In this document: positions 36,104 through 46,245 of the stretch, piece after piece
Position numbering within the stretch: position 1 is the stretch's first letter
Layout of the letters: each line of letters begins with the position of its first letter
Origin: Butyrivibrio sp. NC3005
Lineage (GTDB): Bacteria; Bacillota; Clostridia; Lachnospirales; Lachnospiraceae
Length of the DNA: 64,000 nucleotides
Reading direction: 5' to 3'
NCBI RefSeq assembly: GCF_000424545.1
Contig: NZ_AUKC01000007.1
Location: 62,001-126,000, forward strand
Position numbers and translations under genes: made by a program
The notes under the pieces: generated by a model
Databases searched by the model: none
What the model was told of the DNA's origin: nothing
What the model saw: the letters and a program-made list of their open reading frames with translations, nothing else

Positions 36104-38164
36104 ATGTTAAAACAATATATTCGAAAAAAACTTACAGAAAAAGCGCACGCTGACTATGATAGGAGGGTGCGCCATGTACGTTTTTATTATGATGATTTTG
36201 TAAATGAATTTGAAAAAAAAGAAACCGGATTTCCGGAACATGAAAAAATGCTCCGGATTTTTTATGACCAGATTTCATCAAAAATTTTGACTCAAATGGA
36301 AGATTTGCCGGATGATACTCCGGTAATTTTTGCGTGCAGAAGAGGAAGAATATTAGAATGTGCTGATTCGTGGTTTGGCCATTTTTTTGCAACGCATGAA
36401 AATGTGCAGCTTGCATATGCCGATGAAGATGAAGTATCTGAGAGTGGTTATTTATCAAATCCTTATCTAAAACCAGATTGGTCTCCCGATTCTTATGAGA
36501 ACGCATTTTATATAGGGAGCATCTTTGCTGCAAGGACAGGAATTGTTAGAAAGGCTATTTATGAAATTGAGTCAGGCAGAGGATTTTATGGAGCAGAAGG
36601 AACAAAAGTTATTGCTGCTGACAGGCTTTTTGGTACAATAGCAAAACTTTGCAAGGGATTTGAGAAAAGGGAAAAAATGGATTTTCCTATTGGACATGTT
36701 GATGAAATACTTTTTCACAGAGATAGTAAAGAAAGCCTCTTCTATGGAAGACCATTCCATAAGCAGTATCATAAGCTTGAAAAAAATCATGTGGTATCAA
36801 TTGTTATTCCGTCCAAAGATCATCCAGATATATTAGGACAATGTATTAACTCTCTTATCGATATAAGCCAGAAAAGTTCACAGCTGAAAATAGAAATAAT
36901 TGTTGTAGATAATGGAAGTAGTGATGACAACAAGACCAAAATTGAAGAAATGCTTCAAACATCGCGTGAAAGAGGAATTAGTAAGATAAATCTTATAAAT
37001 ATAGAATATCTGTACCAGAAAATGGATTTTAATTTCTCGAAAATGTGCAACCTTGGAGCTGATAAATCACAAGGTGATATGGTTCTGTTTCTGAATGACG
37101 ATATTGAGATTGTTGATTCCATGTGGCTTACAGAACTTGTATATCAGGCTGAGAAAAGCTATGTAGGAGCGGTAGGAGCAAAACTTCTGTATCCTGAAAA
37201 AAATCTTATACAGCACGCAGGTATTACTAACATTCATTTAGGGCCTATGCACAAGTTACAAAGGCTTGATGATTCTAAGGAATACTATTTTCGTATGAAC
37301 AGAGGTATACATGATATGGCAGGAGTAACTGCAGCATGCATACTTATGACCAAAGAACACTTTGTTGAGGCTGGAAAATACGATGAGAATATGGCAGTTG
37401 CTTTCAATGATGTTGATTTGAATTATAGATTGCTCAAAAAAGGTTATTATAATGTTTGTTGCAATCATATATCTCTTTTTCATCATGAATCTCTTAGCAG
37501 AGGTGATGATAATCAGGACGCTGCTAAACTTGAAAGAATGCTCAAGGAAAATGATATTCTTTTTGGAAAGCATGCGGATATGTATGACAGAGATCCGTTC
37601 TATCACAAATATCTAGATGGAAGACGAGTTCATCCTGAATATGAGATACTTGCTTATGAGAAAACTGTTCCTGCTGATCATCTAGGAGTATCTATGCCTG
37701 AAATAGTTAAAAATGGATACCCTGCACAATGGAAAAATGACTGTGTATGGGTAAGAGTTGAGTACAAAGGCACACTTAAGAAATGGAACAGATTATATTA
37801 TACAGGAAAGAACAAGAACAAAGAAAAAAGTAGTGAAGGATATCTTGTTTCTGGTTATAGCTTTGTAATAGGAAGTGACAATAGTATTTATAAAAGAAAA
37901 CTTGTGCTTAAGAGAGTAAAATCTGGAACAGACTTTACACCTGTTGAGAAGAAAGTTTATTCTTTTGATGTAAATGATGATTTGAGGGAAGATATTCGCA
38001 AGAATATATCTGACCAGGTTAATGTTGAGCTTACAGGTTATAGAGTGCGTATAGCCCAAAAGGCTCTTCCTGCAGGATATTATCAGATAGGAATGGTATA
38101 TTTTGACAAGACAGGAAGAACCAGAGTAATGAACTGGGAAGAAAAAGCAATTAGCGTTGGATAA
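36104..38164 (+). CDS. Large GT2 glycosyltransferase with a degenerate N-terminal GT-like domain
   Basis: 686 residues. The first 225 resemble half of a GT2 fold (PVIFACRRGRILE, LAYADEDEVSESGYLSNPYLKPDWSPD) without a clear donor site. Residues about 228-470 are a typical GT2 domain: VSIVIPSKDHPDILGQCINSL, IIVVDNGSSDDN, DMVLFLNDDIEIVD, AFNDVDLNYRLLKKGY, then LFHHESLSRG. The remaining 200 are beta-rich with no recognised domain. It probably adds residues to the exported polysaccharide in the cytosol. It starts 14 bp after the methyltransferase-kinase and is followed closely by another dual-domain GT2. Confidence 0.85.
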   Translation: MLKQYIRKKLTEKAHADYDRRVRHVRFYYDDFVNEFEKKETGFPEHEKMLRIFYDQISSKILTQMEDLPDDTPVIFACRRGRILECADSWFGHFFATHENVQLAYADEDEVSESGYLSNPYLKPDWSPDSYENAFYIGSIFAARTGIVRKAIYEIESGRGFYGAEGTKVIAADRLFGTIAKLCKGFEKREKMDFPIGHVDEILFHRDSKESLFYGRPFHKQYHKLEKNHVVSIVIPSKDHPDILGQCINSLIDISQKSSQLKIEIIVVDNGSSDDNKTKIEEMLQTSRERGISKINLINIEYLYQKMDFNFSKMCNLGADKSQGDMVLFLNDDIEIVDSMWLTELVYQAEKSYVGAVGAKLLYPEKNLIQHAGITNIHLGPMHKLQRLDDSKEYYFRMNRGIHDMAGVTAACILMTKEHFVEAGKYDENMAVAFNDVDLNYRLLKKGYYNVCCNHISLFHHESLSRGDDNQDAAKLERMLKENDILFGKHADMYDRDPFYHKYLDGRRVHPEYEILAYEKTVPADHLGVSMPEIVKNGYPAQWKNDCVWVRVEYKGTLKKWNRLYYTGKNKNKEKSSEGYLVSGYSFVIGSDNSIYKRKLVLKRVKSGTDFTPVEKKVYSFDVNDDLREDIRKNISDQVNVELTGYRVRIAQKALPAGYYQIGMVYFDKTGRTRVMNWEEKAISVG

Positions 38165-38193
38165 ATAAAGTATTGAAGGGATGTAGAGGCATC

Positions 38194-40209
38194 ATGGCAA
38201 ATGAAGAAAAGGATTATAAGAGTGCATATGAGCATGAGCGATTGAAAAGTGCAGCGTTAGCTCAGAAAGTTGCAAGACTTGAGGATAAAAATCAAGAAAT
38301 TCAGGCAAAGCTTGACCATATCAAAAACAATCCTATATGGAAAGCTTCCAAGCCTGCTAGAGATGTAATGCACTTTGTAATTCGACAGAAGGATAGAGTG
38401 GCAAATCAAGGCTCTCTTGCTGGTGTTGTTCGTAAAATTAAGTATAAACAAAGAGAAAAGAAAGCTAAGGCTTTTTATGGAACAGTTAGTTTTCCAGATG
38501 TAGCTACAAGAGAACAGGAGGAGAAAACTGTTTTTCCAAAGATGGTGAAAATCAGTATCCTTACACCTCTTTATAATACCCCTGAGAAGTTTTTGCGTGA
38601 CATGATTGAATCGGTTATAAATCAGACTTATCAGAACTGGCAACTTTGTCTTGCTGATGGCAGTGATAAAGATCATGGTAGAGTAGCTGAGATTGTAAAA
38701 GAATATCAGGAAAAAGACAAAAAAGGAAGAATATCCTACGAGAAGCTCAAAGTAAATGATGGTATTTCTGGAAATACTAATGAATGTCTTAAGATGGCTA
38801 CAGGAGAGTACATAGGACTTCTTGACCATGATGATATTCTTCATCCAGAAGTATTGTTTGCATATGTTAAGGCAATTAATGAACAGAACGCTGATTATCT
38901 TTATTGTGATGAAGCAACATTCCATAATGACAGCGTAGATAATATGATTACAATGCATTTTAAACCTGATTATGCAGTAGATACATTAAGAGCAAACAAC
39001 TATATTTGTCATTTTTCAGTGTTTTTAAGAGATTTGTTATCAGAAACAGAGCTTTTTAGAAAAGAATTTGATGGAAGCCAAGATCATGATATGATCCTTC
39101 GCTTGACTGATAATGCCAAGAATATCGTACATATTCCTAGAATCTTATATTATTGGAGATCTCACGCAGGTTCAGTAGCATCAAGTATTACAGCTAAAGA
39201 TTATGCTATAGAGGCTGCAAGAGGTGCAGTTGCAGACCATCTTAGAAGACATGGTTTCGAAAATTTTTCTATTACAAGTACTAGAGCTTTTGAGACTATT
39301 TTCAAGATTACATATGATATAAAGAATAATCCTAAGATTTCCATCATAATACCAAACTGTGATCATGAAGAAGATCTTAGAAGATGCATAAACTCAATAA
39401 TAGAGAAATCTACATATGAAAATTATGAAATTGTAGTTGTAGAGAATAACAGTACAAGTAATGCCATAAGAAATTACTACAAAGAACTTGAGCAGGGTGA
39501 ATATAAGTCTATTGTTAAAGTTGTAGATTTCGGAAAGCAGAAAAGCTTTAATTATTCGCAGGTAGTAAATTTTGGTGTTAAGAATTCTAGCGGTGAATAT
39601 GTTCTTTTATTGAACAATGATACTTCGGTTATTACAGTAAATTGGATGGAAGAACTTCTTATGTATGCACAAAGAAGTGATGTCGGGGCAGTAGGTGGAA
39701 AATTATATTTCCCTAACAGGAAGATTCAGCATGCAGGAATAATTCTTCGTCTAGGTGCACATAGAACAGCAGGTCATGCTCACTATGGACAGGCTGGTCA
39801 GAATCTTGGGTACATGGGAAGATTATGCTATGCACAGGATATGAGTGCAGTGACAGGGGCTTGTCTTATGGTTTCCAGACAAAAGTATGATGAGGTTGGG
39901 GGCTTTGGAGAAGATTTTGAAATATCATTAAATGATGTGGATTTTTGCCTTAAACTTAGAGAGAAAAAATATTTAAATGTATTTACTCCTTTTGCAGAGC
40001 TTTATCATTATGAATCATTATCCAGAGGACTTGATAATGAAGGAGAAAAGGCAAAGAGATACGCTTTGGAATCAGATAAATTCAAGACAAAATGGAAAGA
40101 TGTTTTGGATAAAGGCGATCCATATTATAATCCGAATTTTTCTTTGGATAGAAGCGATTTTTCTATAAATCTCAAAGGAATTGGAAATACAATTCTTGGA
40201 GGAGAATGA
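38194..40209 (+). CDS. Dual-domain GT2 glycosyltransferase
   Basis: 671 residues from the ATG after AGAGG; a TTG 21 bp upstream is less likely. A short coiled coil at the N-terminus (LAQKVARLEDKNQEIQAKLD) precedes two complete GT2 domains. The first (about 115-370) has VKISILTPLYNTPEKFLRD, GISGNTNECLKMATGEYIGL and DHDD. The second (about 385-640) has PKISIIIPNCDHEEDLRRC, IVVVENNSTSN, YVLLLNNDTSV and FGEDFEISLNDVDFCLK. Two active sites suggest alternating or successive linkages in one repeat unit. It is in one run with its neighbours; the next gene's RBS lies just past its stop. Confidence 0.87.
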   Translation: MANEEKDYKSAYEHERLKSAALAQKVARLEDKNQEIQAKLDHIKNNPIWKASKPARDVMHFVIRQKDRVANQGSLAGVVRKIKYKQREKKAKAFYGTVSFPDVATREQEEKTVFPKMVKISILTPLYNTPEKFLRDMIESVINQTYQNWQLCLADGSDKDHGRVAEIVKEYQEKDKKGRISYEKLKVNDGISGNTNECLKMATGEYIGLLDHDDILHPEVLFAYVKAINEQNADYLYCDEATFHNDSVDNMITMHFKPDYAVDTLRANNYICHFSVFLRDLLSETELFRKEFDGSQDHDMILRLTDNAKNIVHIPRILYYWRSHAGSVASSITAKDYAIEAARGAVADHLRRHGFENFSITSTRAFETIFKITYDIKNNPKISIIIPNCDHEEDLRRCINSIIEKSTYENYEIVVVENNSTSNAIRNYYKELEQGEYKSIVKVVDFGKQKSFNYSQVVNFGVKNSSGEYVLLLNNDTSVITVNWMEELLMYAQRSDVGAVGGKLYFPNRKIQHAGIILRLGAHRTAGHAHYGQAGQNLGYMGRLCYAQDMSAVTGACLMVSRQKYDEVGGFGEDFEISLNDVDFCLKLREKKYLNVFTPFAELYHYESLSRGLDNEGEKAKRYALESDKFKTKWKDVLDKGDPYYNPNFSLDRSDFSINLKGIGNTILGGE

Positions 40210-40222
40210 AAGGAAGTTAAAA

Positions 40223-41962
40223 ATGAGCAAAGCACAAGAACAGTTTGAGTATTGGTTAAATGATCCGTATTTTGATGACGAAGTAAAAAAAGAACTTTTA
40301 GCTATCAGAAACAATAAAGAAGAAGTTGAAGATAGATTCTATCGCGAACTAGAATTTGGTACAGGCGGACTTAGGGGAGTCATAGGTAATGGAACTAATA
40401 GAATGAATATCTATACAGTTCGTAAGGCGACTCAGGGACTTGCTAATTACATTGTAAAAAACGCAGGCGAAGAAGGAAAGAAAAAAGGAGTAGCTATTTC
40501 TTTTGACTGTAGGCTATATTCTCCAGAATTTGCAGACGAGACTGCAAGATGTCTGGCAGCAAACGGAATTAAAGCTTATATTTTTAAAGAACTTCGTCCT
40601 ACACCTGAGCTTTCATTTGCACTTAGATATCTTGGATGTATAGCAGGTGTAATGATTACAGCAAGCCACAATCCTCCGGAATATAATGGATATAAAGTGT
40701 ATTGGGAAGACGGCGCGCAGATTACGCCTCCTCATGATAAAGGTATTATCGAAGAAGTCAAGTCTATTACAAATTATAATGATGTTAAAACTATATCTAA
40801 GAAAGAAGCTATGGAAAGCGGATTATATAATTTCGTTTTAGATGAAATTGATGATGCGTATATGGCTGAACTTAAAAAGCAGATACTTCATCCAGAAATT
40901 ATTCAGGAAATGGCTGATAAACTCAGCATTGTTTATACTCCTTTCCACGGGACAGGCAATAAGCCGGTTAGACGTGTGCTTAAGGAACTTGGTTTTAAGA
41001 ATGTATACGTAGTTCCGGAGCAGGAACTTCCAGATCCAAAGTTTACAACACTTGAGTATCCTAACCCAGAAGATCCGAAGGCATTTGAACTTGCTCTTAA
41101 ACTTGCCAAGGAAAAGGATGCAGACATTGTTCTTGCAACAGATCCTGATGCAGATAGACTTGGTGTATATGCAAAAGATTCAAAGACTGGTGAATATAAG
41201 CAGTTTACAGGTAATATGTCAGGTATGCTTATTGGAGAATACATCCTTCGTGAGCGAAAGGCTCTTTGTAAGATGCCTGCTAATCCGGCTTTTGTAACAA
41301 CAATAGTTACTACTAACATGGCGAGAAAAGTTGCAGAAAAGTATAATCAGCATTTTGTAGAAGTACTTACTGGTTTTAAGTATATCGGAGAGCAGATTAA
41401 GTTCTTTGAAGAAAACAACAATGAGTATAGTTATGTATTCGGACTTGAAGAAAGCTATGGCTGCCTTGCAGGAACACATGCAAGAGATAAGGATGCTGTA
41501 GTAGCAGTTATGATGTTATGCGAACTTGCTGCATTCTATAAGAAGAATAACAAAACAATATATGATGCAATGCTTGACATGTACAATGAGTATGGCTTCT
41601 ACAAGGAAGGTCAGTATTCTATTACCATGAAGGGTATTGAAGGAGCAAAACAGATAAGTGCAATCATGGAAAAGCTCAGAAGTAATCCACCAAAGACTTT
41701 TGGAGAATGGAATGTTGAAGAGTTCAGAGATTATAAGAGCGGTGAGGTGATTGAACTTGCAACCGGAAACAAAAAGCGTACAAATCTTCCTGTTTCTAAC
41801 GTTCTTTATTTTGCTCTTAATGACGATTGCTGGTGCTGTGCAAGGCCATCTGGTACAGAACCCAAAATCAAGTTCTATATGGGTGTGAAGGCAGAAAGCC
41901 TTGAAGAAGCAAATCAAAAAGAAGAAGAACTTACAAACGCAGTTAAAGCTTTGATAAAGTAA
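40223..41962 (+). CDS. pgcA: Alpha-phosphoglucomutase / phosphomannomutase
   Basis: 579 residues. The phosphoserine loop is TASHNPPEYNG (Ser148), the metal loop DPDADRLGV, the sugar-binding loop GLEESYG, and the phosphate-binding end ARPSGTEPKIKFY. It interconverts glucose 6-phosphate and glucose 1-phosphate, feeding the rfbA and other nucleotide-sugar routes. The start is the ATG after GGAAG; an upstream in-frame TTG (40181) would overlap the previous gene. It sits inside the glycosyltransferase block and is followed by a terminator. Confidence 0.95.
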   Translation: MSKAQEQFEYWLNDPYFDDEVKKELLAIRNNKEEVEDRFYRELEFGTGGLRGVIGNGTNRMNIYTVRKATQGLANYIVKNAGEEGKKKGVAISFDCRLYSPEFADETARCLAANGIKAYIFKELRPTPELSFALRYLGCIAGVMITASHNPPEYNGYKVYWEDGAQITPPHDKGIIEEVKSITNYNDVKTISKKEAMESGLYNFVLDEIDDAYMAELKKQILHPEIIQEMADKLSIVYTPFHGTGNKPVRRVLKELGFKNVYVVPEQELPDPKFTTLEYPNPEDPKAFELALKLAKEKDADIVLATDPDADRLGVYAKDSKTGEYKQFTGNMSGMLIGEYILRERKALCKMPANPAFVTTIVTTNMARKVAEKYNQHFVEVLTGFKYIGEQIKFFEENNNEYSYVFGLEESYGCLAGTHARDKDAVVAVMMLCELAAFYKKNNKTIYDAMLDMYNEYGFYKEGQYSITMKGIEGAKQISAIMEKLRSNPPKTFGEWNVEEFRDYKSGEVIELATGNKKRTNLPVSNVLYFALNDDCWCCARPSGTEPKIKFYMGVKAESLEEANQKEEELTNAVKALIK

Positions 41963-41983
41963 AAACATAATAAAAATATTAGA

Positions 41984-42028
41984 AAACAGATTTTTGTGTA
42001 ACTAAATTGCTCAAAAGTCTGTTTTTTG
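41984..42028 (+). terminator. Terminator after the phosphoglucomutase gene
   Basis: AACAGATTTTTG pairs with CAAAAGTCTGTT (one T-G pair), followed by TTTT. A TATAAT box at 42043-42048 right after it may start the next transcript, but no good -35 was seen. Confidence 0.7.
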
Positions 42029-42115
42029 TTGTGAAAAAAGGCTATAATCATAAAGGCTATCTAGGAAAAGAGTTTTTGATTGCCTGTTGGCAACTATTGG
42101 ATTTGAGGTGACAAA

Positions 42116-43555
42116 ATGCTTAATTCAATTAGAAAAACAATTAATTACGCAAAAAGAAATGGAATTAAGTCGGCATGTTATGCAGCCTTGGAGAGGCTTG
42201 GTGACAGTAAAGTTCCATATGTTTTTAACGCACCTTCAGATAATGAATTGATTAGAGAAAGAGAAGAGGTAAAATCATGGAAACTAGGAGAGAAAAATGG
42301 CGGTAAAAAAATGCCATTTTTCAGTATACTTGTTCCATGTTATAATACACCGGTTACATATTTTAAGGAAATGGTATCATCTGTTCTTTCACAAACATAT
42401 CCTGACTTTGAACTGATTCTTGCAGATGCTTCAAAAGTTCCTGTATTAAAGCAGATTGCAGACGAATATTCAGATCATAGAATAAGATATGTTCATTTAG
42501 AAAAAAATAGTGGAATATCAGAGAATACCAATAAAGCATTAGAACTTGCCAATGGAGATTATTGCGCTCTTTTAGATCATGATGATTTATTAAGTGGTGA
42601 TGCACTATATCATTTTGCTAAAAAAATACTTGGTTCATCTACACTGTCTGAGAGTAATTATCCTATTAGACTTCTTTATTCAGATGAAGATAAGTGTGAT
42701 GGAGAGGGAAGAAAATTTTATGAGCCGCATATAAAGCCGGATTATAATTTTGATTATCTTCTTTCTAATAACTATATCTGTCATTTTACTGCAGTGCGAA
42801 CAGATATTTTGAAGGAAATCAAATTTAGAGAGTACTATGATGGTGCTCAGGATTTTGATATGATTCTTAGAGTTTGCATGCAGGCTACAATTAATTCGGA
42901 TGAAAAAAATATAGTGCATATTCCAAGAGTTTTGTATCATTGGAGATGTCATAATAATTCTACCGCTGTTAATCCTGAGAGCAAATCCTATGCTTATAAT
43001 GCTGGAAGAAGAAATGTTGAAGATAATCTTAATGCTTCGGGAATAAAGGCTGAAGTTACAGACCTTCCTCATGTTGGCTTTTACAGAGTCAGCTATCCGG
43101 ATGGAATTTTCAAGGCAAGAAGAGATATAGGAGTTGTTGGTGGAACAATCTATGGAAAAAGCAATGAGATAGTTGGAGGCCTTTATAAGGAAAATGGTGA
43201 AGTTATGTTTAAAGGACTTCATAAAGGTTTTAGTGGAGGATTTCAGCATAGAGCTGTGTGTCAGCAGGATGCTGAGGCTGTTGATTTAAGATGTATGAAA
43301 ATTAGAAAAAATCTTAGACCATTATTAAAAGAAGTTACGGGATTAACCTATCTTGGGAAAAAAGAAAGAATGGCACTTAAATCAAGTGATGAAGTGTTTG
43401 AAACAACATCTTATGAAAAAGAAACAGGACATAGGATTGAAATTCCAAAAAACTGGGATGAAGAGAAGATTCGAAGAGAAAGTATTCGTTTCTGCAAGGT
43501 AGTCAGGAAACAGGGATATAAAATTCTCTGGGATCCTATGATGAAACAAAAATAG
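42116..43555 (+). CDS. GT2 glycosyltransferase with C-terminal extension
   Basis: 479 residues. The GT2 domain begins near residue 67 (FFSILVPCYNTPVTYFKEMV), with ILADASKVPVLKQI, GISENTNKALELANGDYCAL and DHDDLLS as the metal motif. HIPRVLYHWRCHNNSTA closes the domain. It resembles the first half of the dual-domain enzyme at 38194 (the same Y-N-T-P, GIS-NTN and DHDD pattern). The remaining part (about 330-479) is like a partial second GT2 lacking its DxD, so it may be a degenerate or acceptor-binding module. Start by GAGGTGA. Confidence 0.85.
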   Translation: MLNSIRKTINYAKRNGIKSACYAALERLGDSKVPYVFNAPSDNELIREREEVKSWKLGEKNGGKKMPFFSILVPCYNTPVTYFKEMVSSVLSQTYPDFELILADASKVPVLKQIADEYSDHRIRYVHLEKNSGISENTNKALELANGDYCALLDHDDLLSGDALYHFAKKILGSSTLSESNYPIRLLYSDEDKCDGEGRKFYEPHIKPDYNFDYLLSNNYICHFTAVRTDILKEIKFREYYDGAQDFDMILRVCMQATINSDEKNIVHIPRVLYHWRCHNNSTAVNPESKSYAYNAGRRNVEDNLNASGIKAEVTDLPHVGFYRVSYPDGIFKARRDIGVVGGTIYGKSNEIVGGLYKENGEVMFKGLHKGFSGGFQHRAVCQQDAEAVDLRCMKIRKNLRPLLKEVTGLTYLGKKERMALKSSDEVFETTSYEKETGHRIEIPKNWDEEKIRRESIRFCKVVRKQGYKILWDPMMKQK

Positions 43556-43624
43556 GAGTACTGTTTGCTTTTAGAAAAGTAAATGAGTAAGAAGTGATAG
43601 AACTTAAATTTAGAAAGGTTTGTA

Positions 43625-44578
43625 ATGATAAAGACCACCGTAATAATACCCAATTACAATGGGAAAGCCTATCTAGAAAAGTGTATTGAATCGGTGAAAA
43701 ATCAAACGGTTGAAGTTGACATAATAGTTGTTGATAATGCTTCAACTGATGATAGTTTGGAATATTTGGAAAGTCTTCCTGTAAAATTAATAAAACTTGG
43801 CGAGAATACAGGGTTTTCAAATGCTGTAAATGTTGGAATACAAAGTGCAGTCACTCCATATGTTTTTCTTTTGAACAATGACACAGAATGTGAAAATGAT
43901 GCAATTGAAAGACTTGAAAGAGCAATGGAACAAAATAAAAGAGTATTTTCGGTTCAGGCAATGATGGTTTCTTTGAAGAACAAAGACATTGTTGATGACA
44001 GCGGAGATTATTATTGTGCGCTTGGAATGGCTTTTACTCTTGGAAAAGATAGGAATAAATCACGATTTAACAGAATAAGAAAGATTACAAGTGCCTGTGC
44101 AGGTGCAGCACTATATAACAAAAAAGCCTTTGATGAAATAGGCTTTTTTGATGTGGCTCATTTTTGTTACCTTGAAGATGTAGATATAGGTTATAGAGCA
44201 AGACTTTATGGATATACAAATCTTATAGAACCAAAAGCTGTAGTGTATCATGCAGGAAGCGCCACAAGCGGTTCAAGATACAATCCTTTTAAGCAAAGAT
44301 TTAGTGCTGGAAATAATATCTATTTTTTATGGAAAAACATGCCGCTTTTTCAGCTTTTAATAAATTTTCCGTTGCTGCTTTTGGGAATAGGATTAAAAGG
44401 ATGTTTCTTTTTGAAAAAAGGCTTGGGAAAACCTTATTTTCAGGGGATTTCAGAGGGACTGAAAAAGATAAAGGACAATCCTGATAAAAAAATTAAGTTT
44501 ACGTTAAGACGTTTGTTATATTATGTTAAGATACAGATGGAACTGTGGTATAATACGATTATAAAAATGGTTGGCTGA
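43625..44578 (+). CDS. GT2 glycosyltransferase (rhamnosyltransferase WbbL-like)
   Basis: 317 residues, a single GT2 domain: TTVIIPNYNGKAYLEKCIESV, IIVVDNASTDDSLEYL, NTGFSNAVNVGIQ, YVFLLNNDTECE, then FFDVAHFCYLEDVDIGYRARLYGY and VYHAGSAT. This subfamily often transfers rhamnose from dTDP-rhamnose, fitting rfbA in the locus, but the donor is not proven. A hydrophobic C-terminal stretch (LLINFPLLLLGIGLKG) may contact the membrane. AAAGG precedes the ATG. The phosphoglycosyltransferase gene follows 20 bp later. Confidence 0.85.
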   Translation: MIKTTVIIPNYNGKAYLEKCIESVKNQTVEVDIIVVDNASTDDSLEYLESLPVKLIKLGENTGFSNAVNVGIQSAVTPYVFLLNNDTECENDAIERLERAMEQNKRVFSVQAMMVSLKNKDIVDDSGDYYCALGMAFTLGKDRNKSRFNRIRKITSACAGAALYNKKAFDEIGFFDVAHFCYLEDVDIGYRARLYGYTNLIEPKAVVYHAGSATSGSRYNPFKQRFSAGNNIYFLWKNMPLFQLLINFPLLLLGIGLKGCFFLKKGLGKPYFQGISEGLKKIKDNPDKKIKFTLRRLLYYVKIQMELWYNTIIKMVG

Positions 44579-44598
44579 CTTAGGTTAGTGGGAGGATT

Positions 44599-46008
44599 AT
44601 GATTAAGGATAACCAAAAACATCTCAACCGCATGCAGGTTATACTTGATGGATGCGTTGTTGCGATTTCATATATAATTGCGTATTACATGCGATTTTAT
44701 TCAAGATTTGCAGACCCAAATGATGTAAAGGTTGCATATTCGGCAGAAGTGTATTTTAAGGCACTTTATTTTATTGTGCCCTGCTATCTTTTTGCTTATA
44801 ATTTTGTGAATCTGTATGCATCTAGGCGTACATCACATGGAAGAAGTGATTTTTATAAGATAGTTAAAGGAAATCTTATAGGTCTTCCGGGATTTATTGT
44901 GAGTTTGTACATGATTCAAGTAAGTGATTTCTCTAGAGGAATGTTGTTTATTTTCTTTGGAGTTAATATCTTTTTATGTACATTTGGAAGACTTGTTATA
45001 AGGTTTATATTGCAGTATTTTAGAGAAAAAGGATACAACTTAAAACATGTTCTTTTAGTTGGATATTCTCGTTCAGCTGAAAGTTATATTAGAAGAATAG
45101 AGGATAATCCTCAGTGGGGATATGTTATAACAGGAATTCTTGATAATAGAGTGCCAGTAGGAACTGCTTATCATAAAGTTAAAGTGATAGGTAAAATTAA
45201 TCAGCTCCAAGAGTTTATTGAGCAAAATGAGTATGATGAAATAACAATTACCTTGGCTCTTGATCATTATGACAGTCTTGAAAAATTAGTGTCTATTAGT
45301 GAGAAGTCAGGAATTCATACAAAGTTTATTCCTGATTACTCATCATTGTTTCCCAGTAACCCCTATACGGAAGATGTTGAAGGGTTACCTGTTATCAACA
45401 TCAGGTATGTACCTTTGACTGATACATGGAATAAGCTTATAAAGCGTATCGTGGATATAATAGGTTCACTTTTATGTATAATAATTTTTTCTCCTGCAAT
45501 GATATTTGCTGCAATTGCGGTAGGAATAAGTACAGACGATTCAATTATATATAAGCAGGAAAGAATAGGACTTAACGGCAAACCCTTTAAAATGTACAAA
45601 TTCCGCACAATGATTTCGCAGAATGTTAAGGATGAAGCAAAAGCATGGACTATAAAAAATGACCCTAGGGTAACACCTGTTGGAAGATTTTTGAGAAAAA
45701 CAAGTATTGATGAAATGCCTCAATTTTTCAATGTTCTTATGGGCTCAATGTCACTTGTAGGGCCAAGGCCTGAAAGACCAAGTTACGTAGAAAAGTTCAA
45801 GGAACAAATACCACGTTATATGGTTAAACATCAAGTTAGACCTGGTATAACAGGATGGGCACAAATAAATGGATTTAGAGGTGATACATCCATTAAACAG
45901 AGAATTGATTATGATATTTATTATATAGAAAACTGGACGTTGGGTTTTGATATAGAAATCCTGTTCGGTACTATTTTTCATGGTTTTGTCAATAAAAATG
46001 CGTACTAA
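44599..46008 (+). CDS. Undecaprenyl-phosphate sugar-1-phosphate transferase (WcaJ-like initiator)
   Basis: 469 residues of the polyisoprenyl-phosphate hexose-1-phosphate transferase family. Four to five N-terminal membrane helices (first 130 residues) are followed by a CoA-binding-like domain (HVLLVGYSRSAESYIRRIED). The C-terminal catalytic region has KRIVDIIGSLLCIIIFSPAM, FKMYKFRTMI, DEMPQFFNVLMGSMSLVGPRPERP and RPGITGWAQINGFRGD. It starts glycan synthesis by loading a sugar phosphate (usually glucose or galactose) on undecaprenyl phosphate. GGGAGG precedes the ATG. Confidence 0.93.
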   Translation: MIKDNQKHLNRMQVILDGCVVAISYIIAYYMRFYSRFADPNDVKVAYSAEVYFKALYFIVPCYLFAYNFVNLYASRRTSHGRSDFYKIVKGNLIGLPGFIVSLYMIQVSDFSRGMLFIFFGVNIFLCTFGRLVIRFILQYFREKGYNLKHVLLVGYSRSAESYIRRIEDNPQWGYVITGILDNRVPVGTAYHKVKVIGKINQLQEFIEQNEYDEITITLALDHYDSLEKLVSISEKSGIHTKFIPDYSSLFPSNPYTEDVEGLPVINIRYVPLTDTWNKLIKRIVDIIGSLLCIIIFSPAMIFAAIAVGISTDDSIIYKQERIGLNGKPFKMYKFRTMISQNVKDEAKAWTIKNDPRVTPVGRFLRKTSIDEMPQFFNVLMGSMSLVGPRPERPSYVEKFKEQIPRYMVKHQVRPGITGWAQINGFRGDTSIKQRIDYDIYYIENWTLGFDIEILFGTIFHGFVNKNAY

Positions 46009-46245
46009 TAATTTTGCGACTATTTTATTTGAGCAAGAGTAGGTTGCTGGATTAAGAAAAATACTACTTGGTAGCCAGTATTTGAATGAAATTGACGTGA
46101 ACATACAAAATGTGGCAAAATATAAAGTAGCGTGTTTATTAGAAGAATTAAATGCGCTATTTTTGTGGTGTAGGAGCACTTGTTTTAATAAGAGTGTTAA
46201 AGATGAAAAGAATATAAATAAGAGTTAGAGGAGCAAGATTTTTAA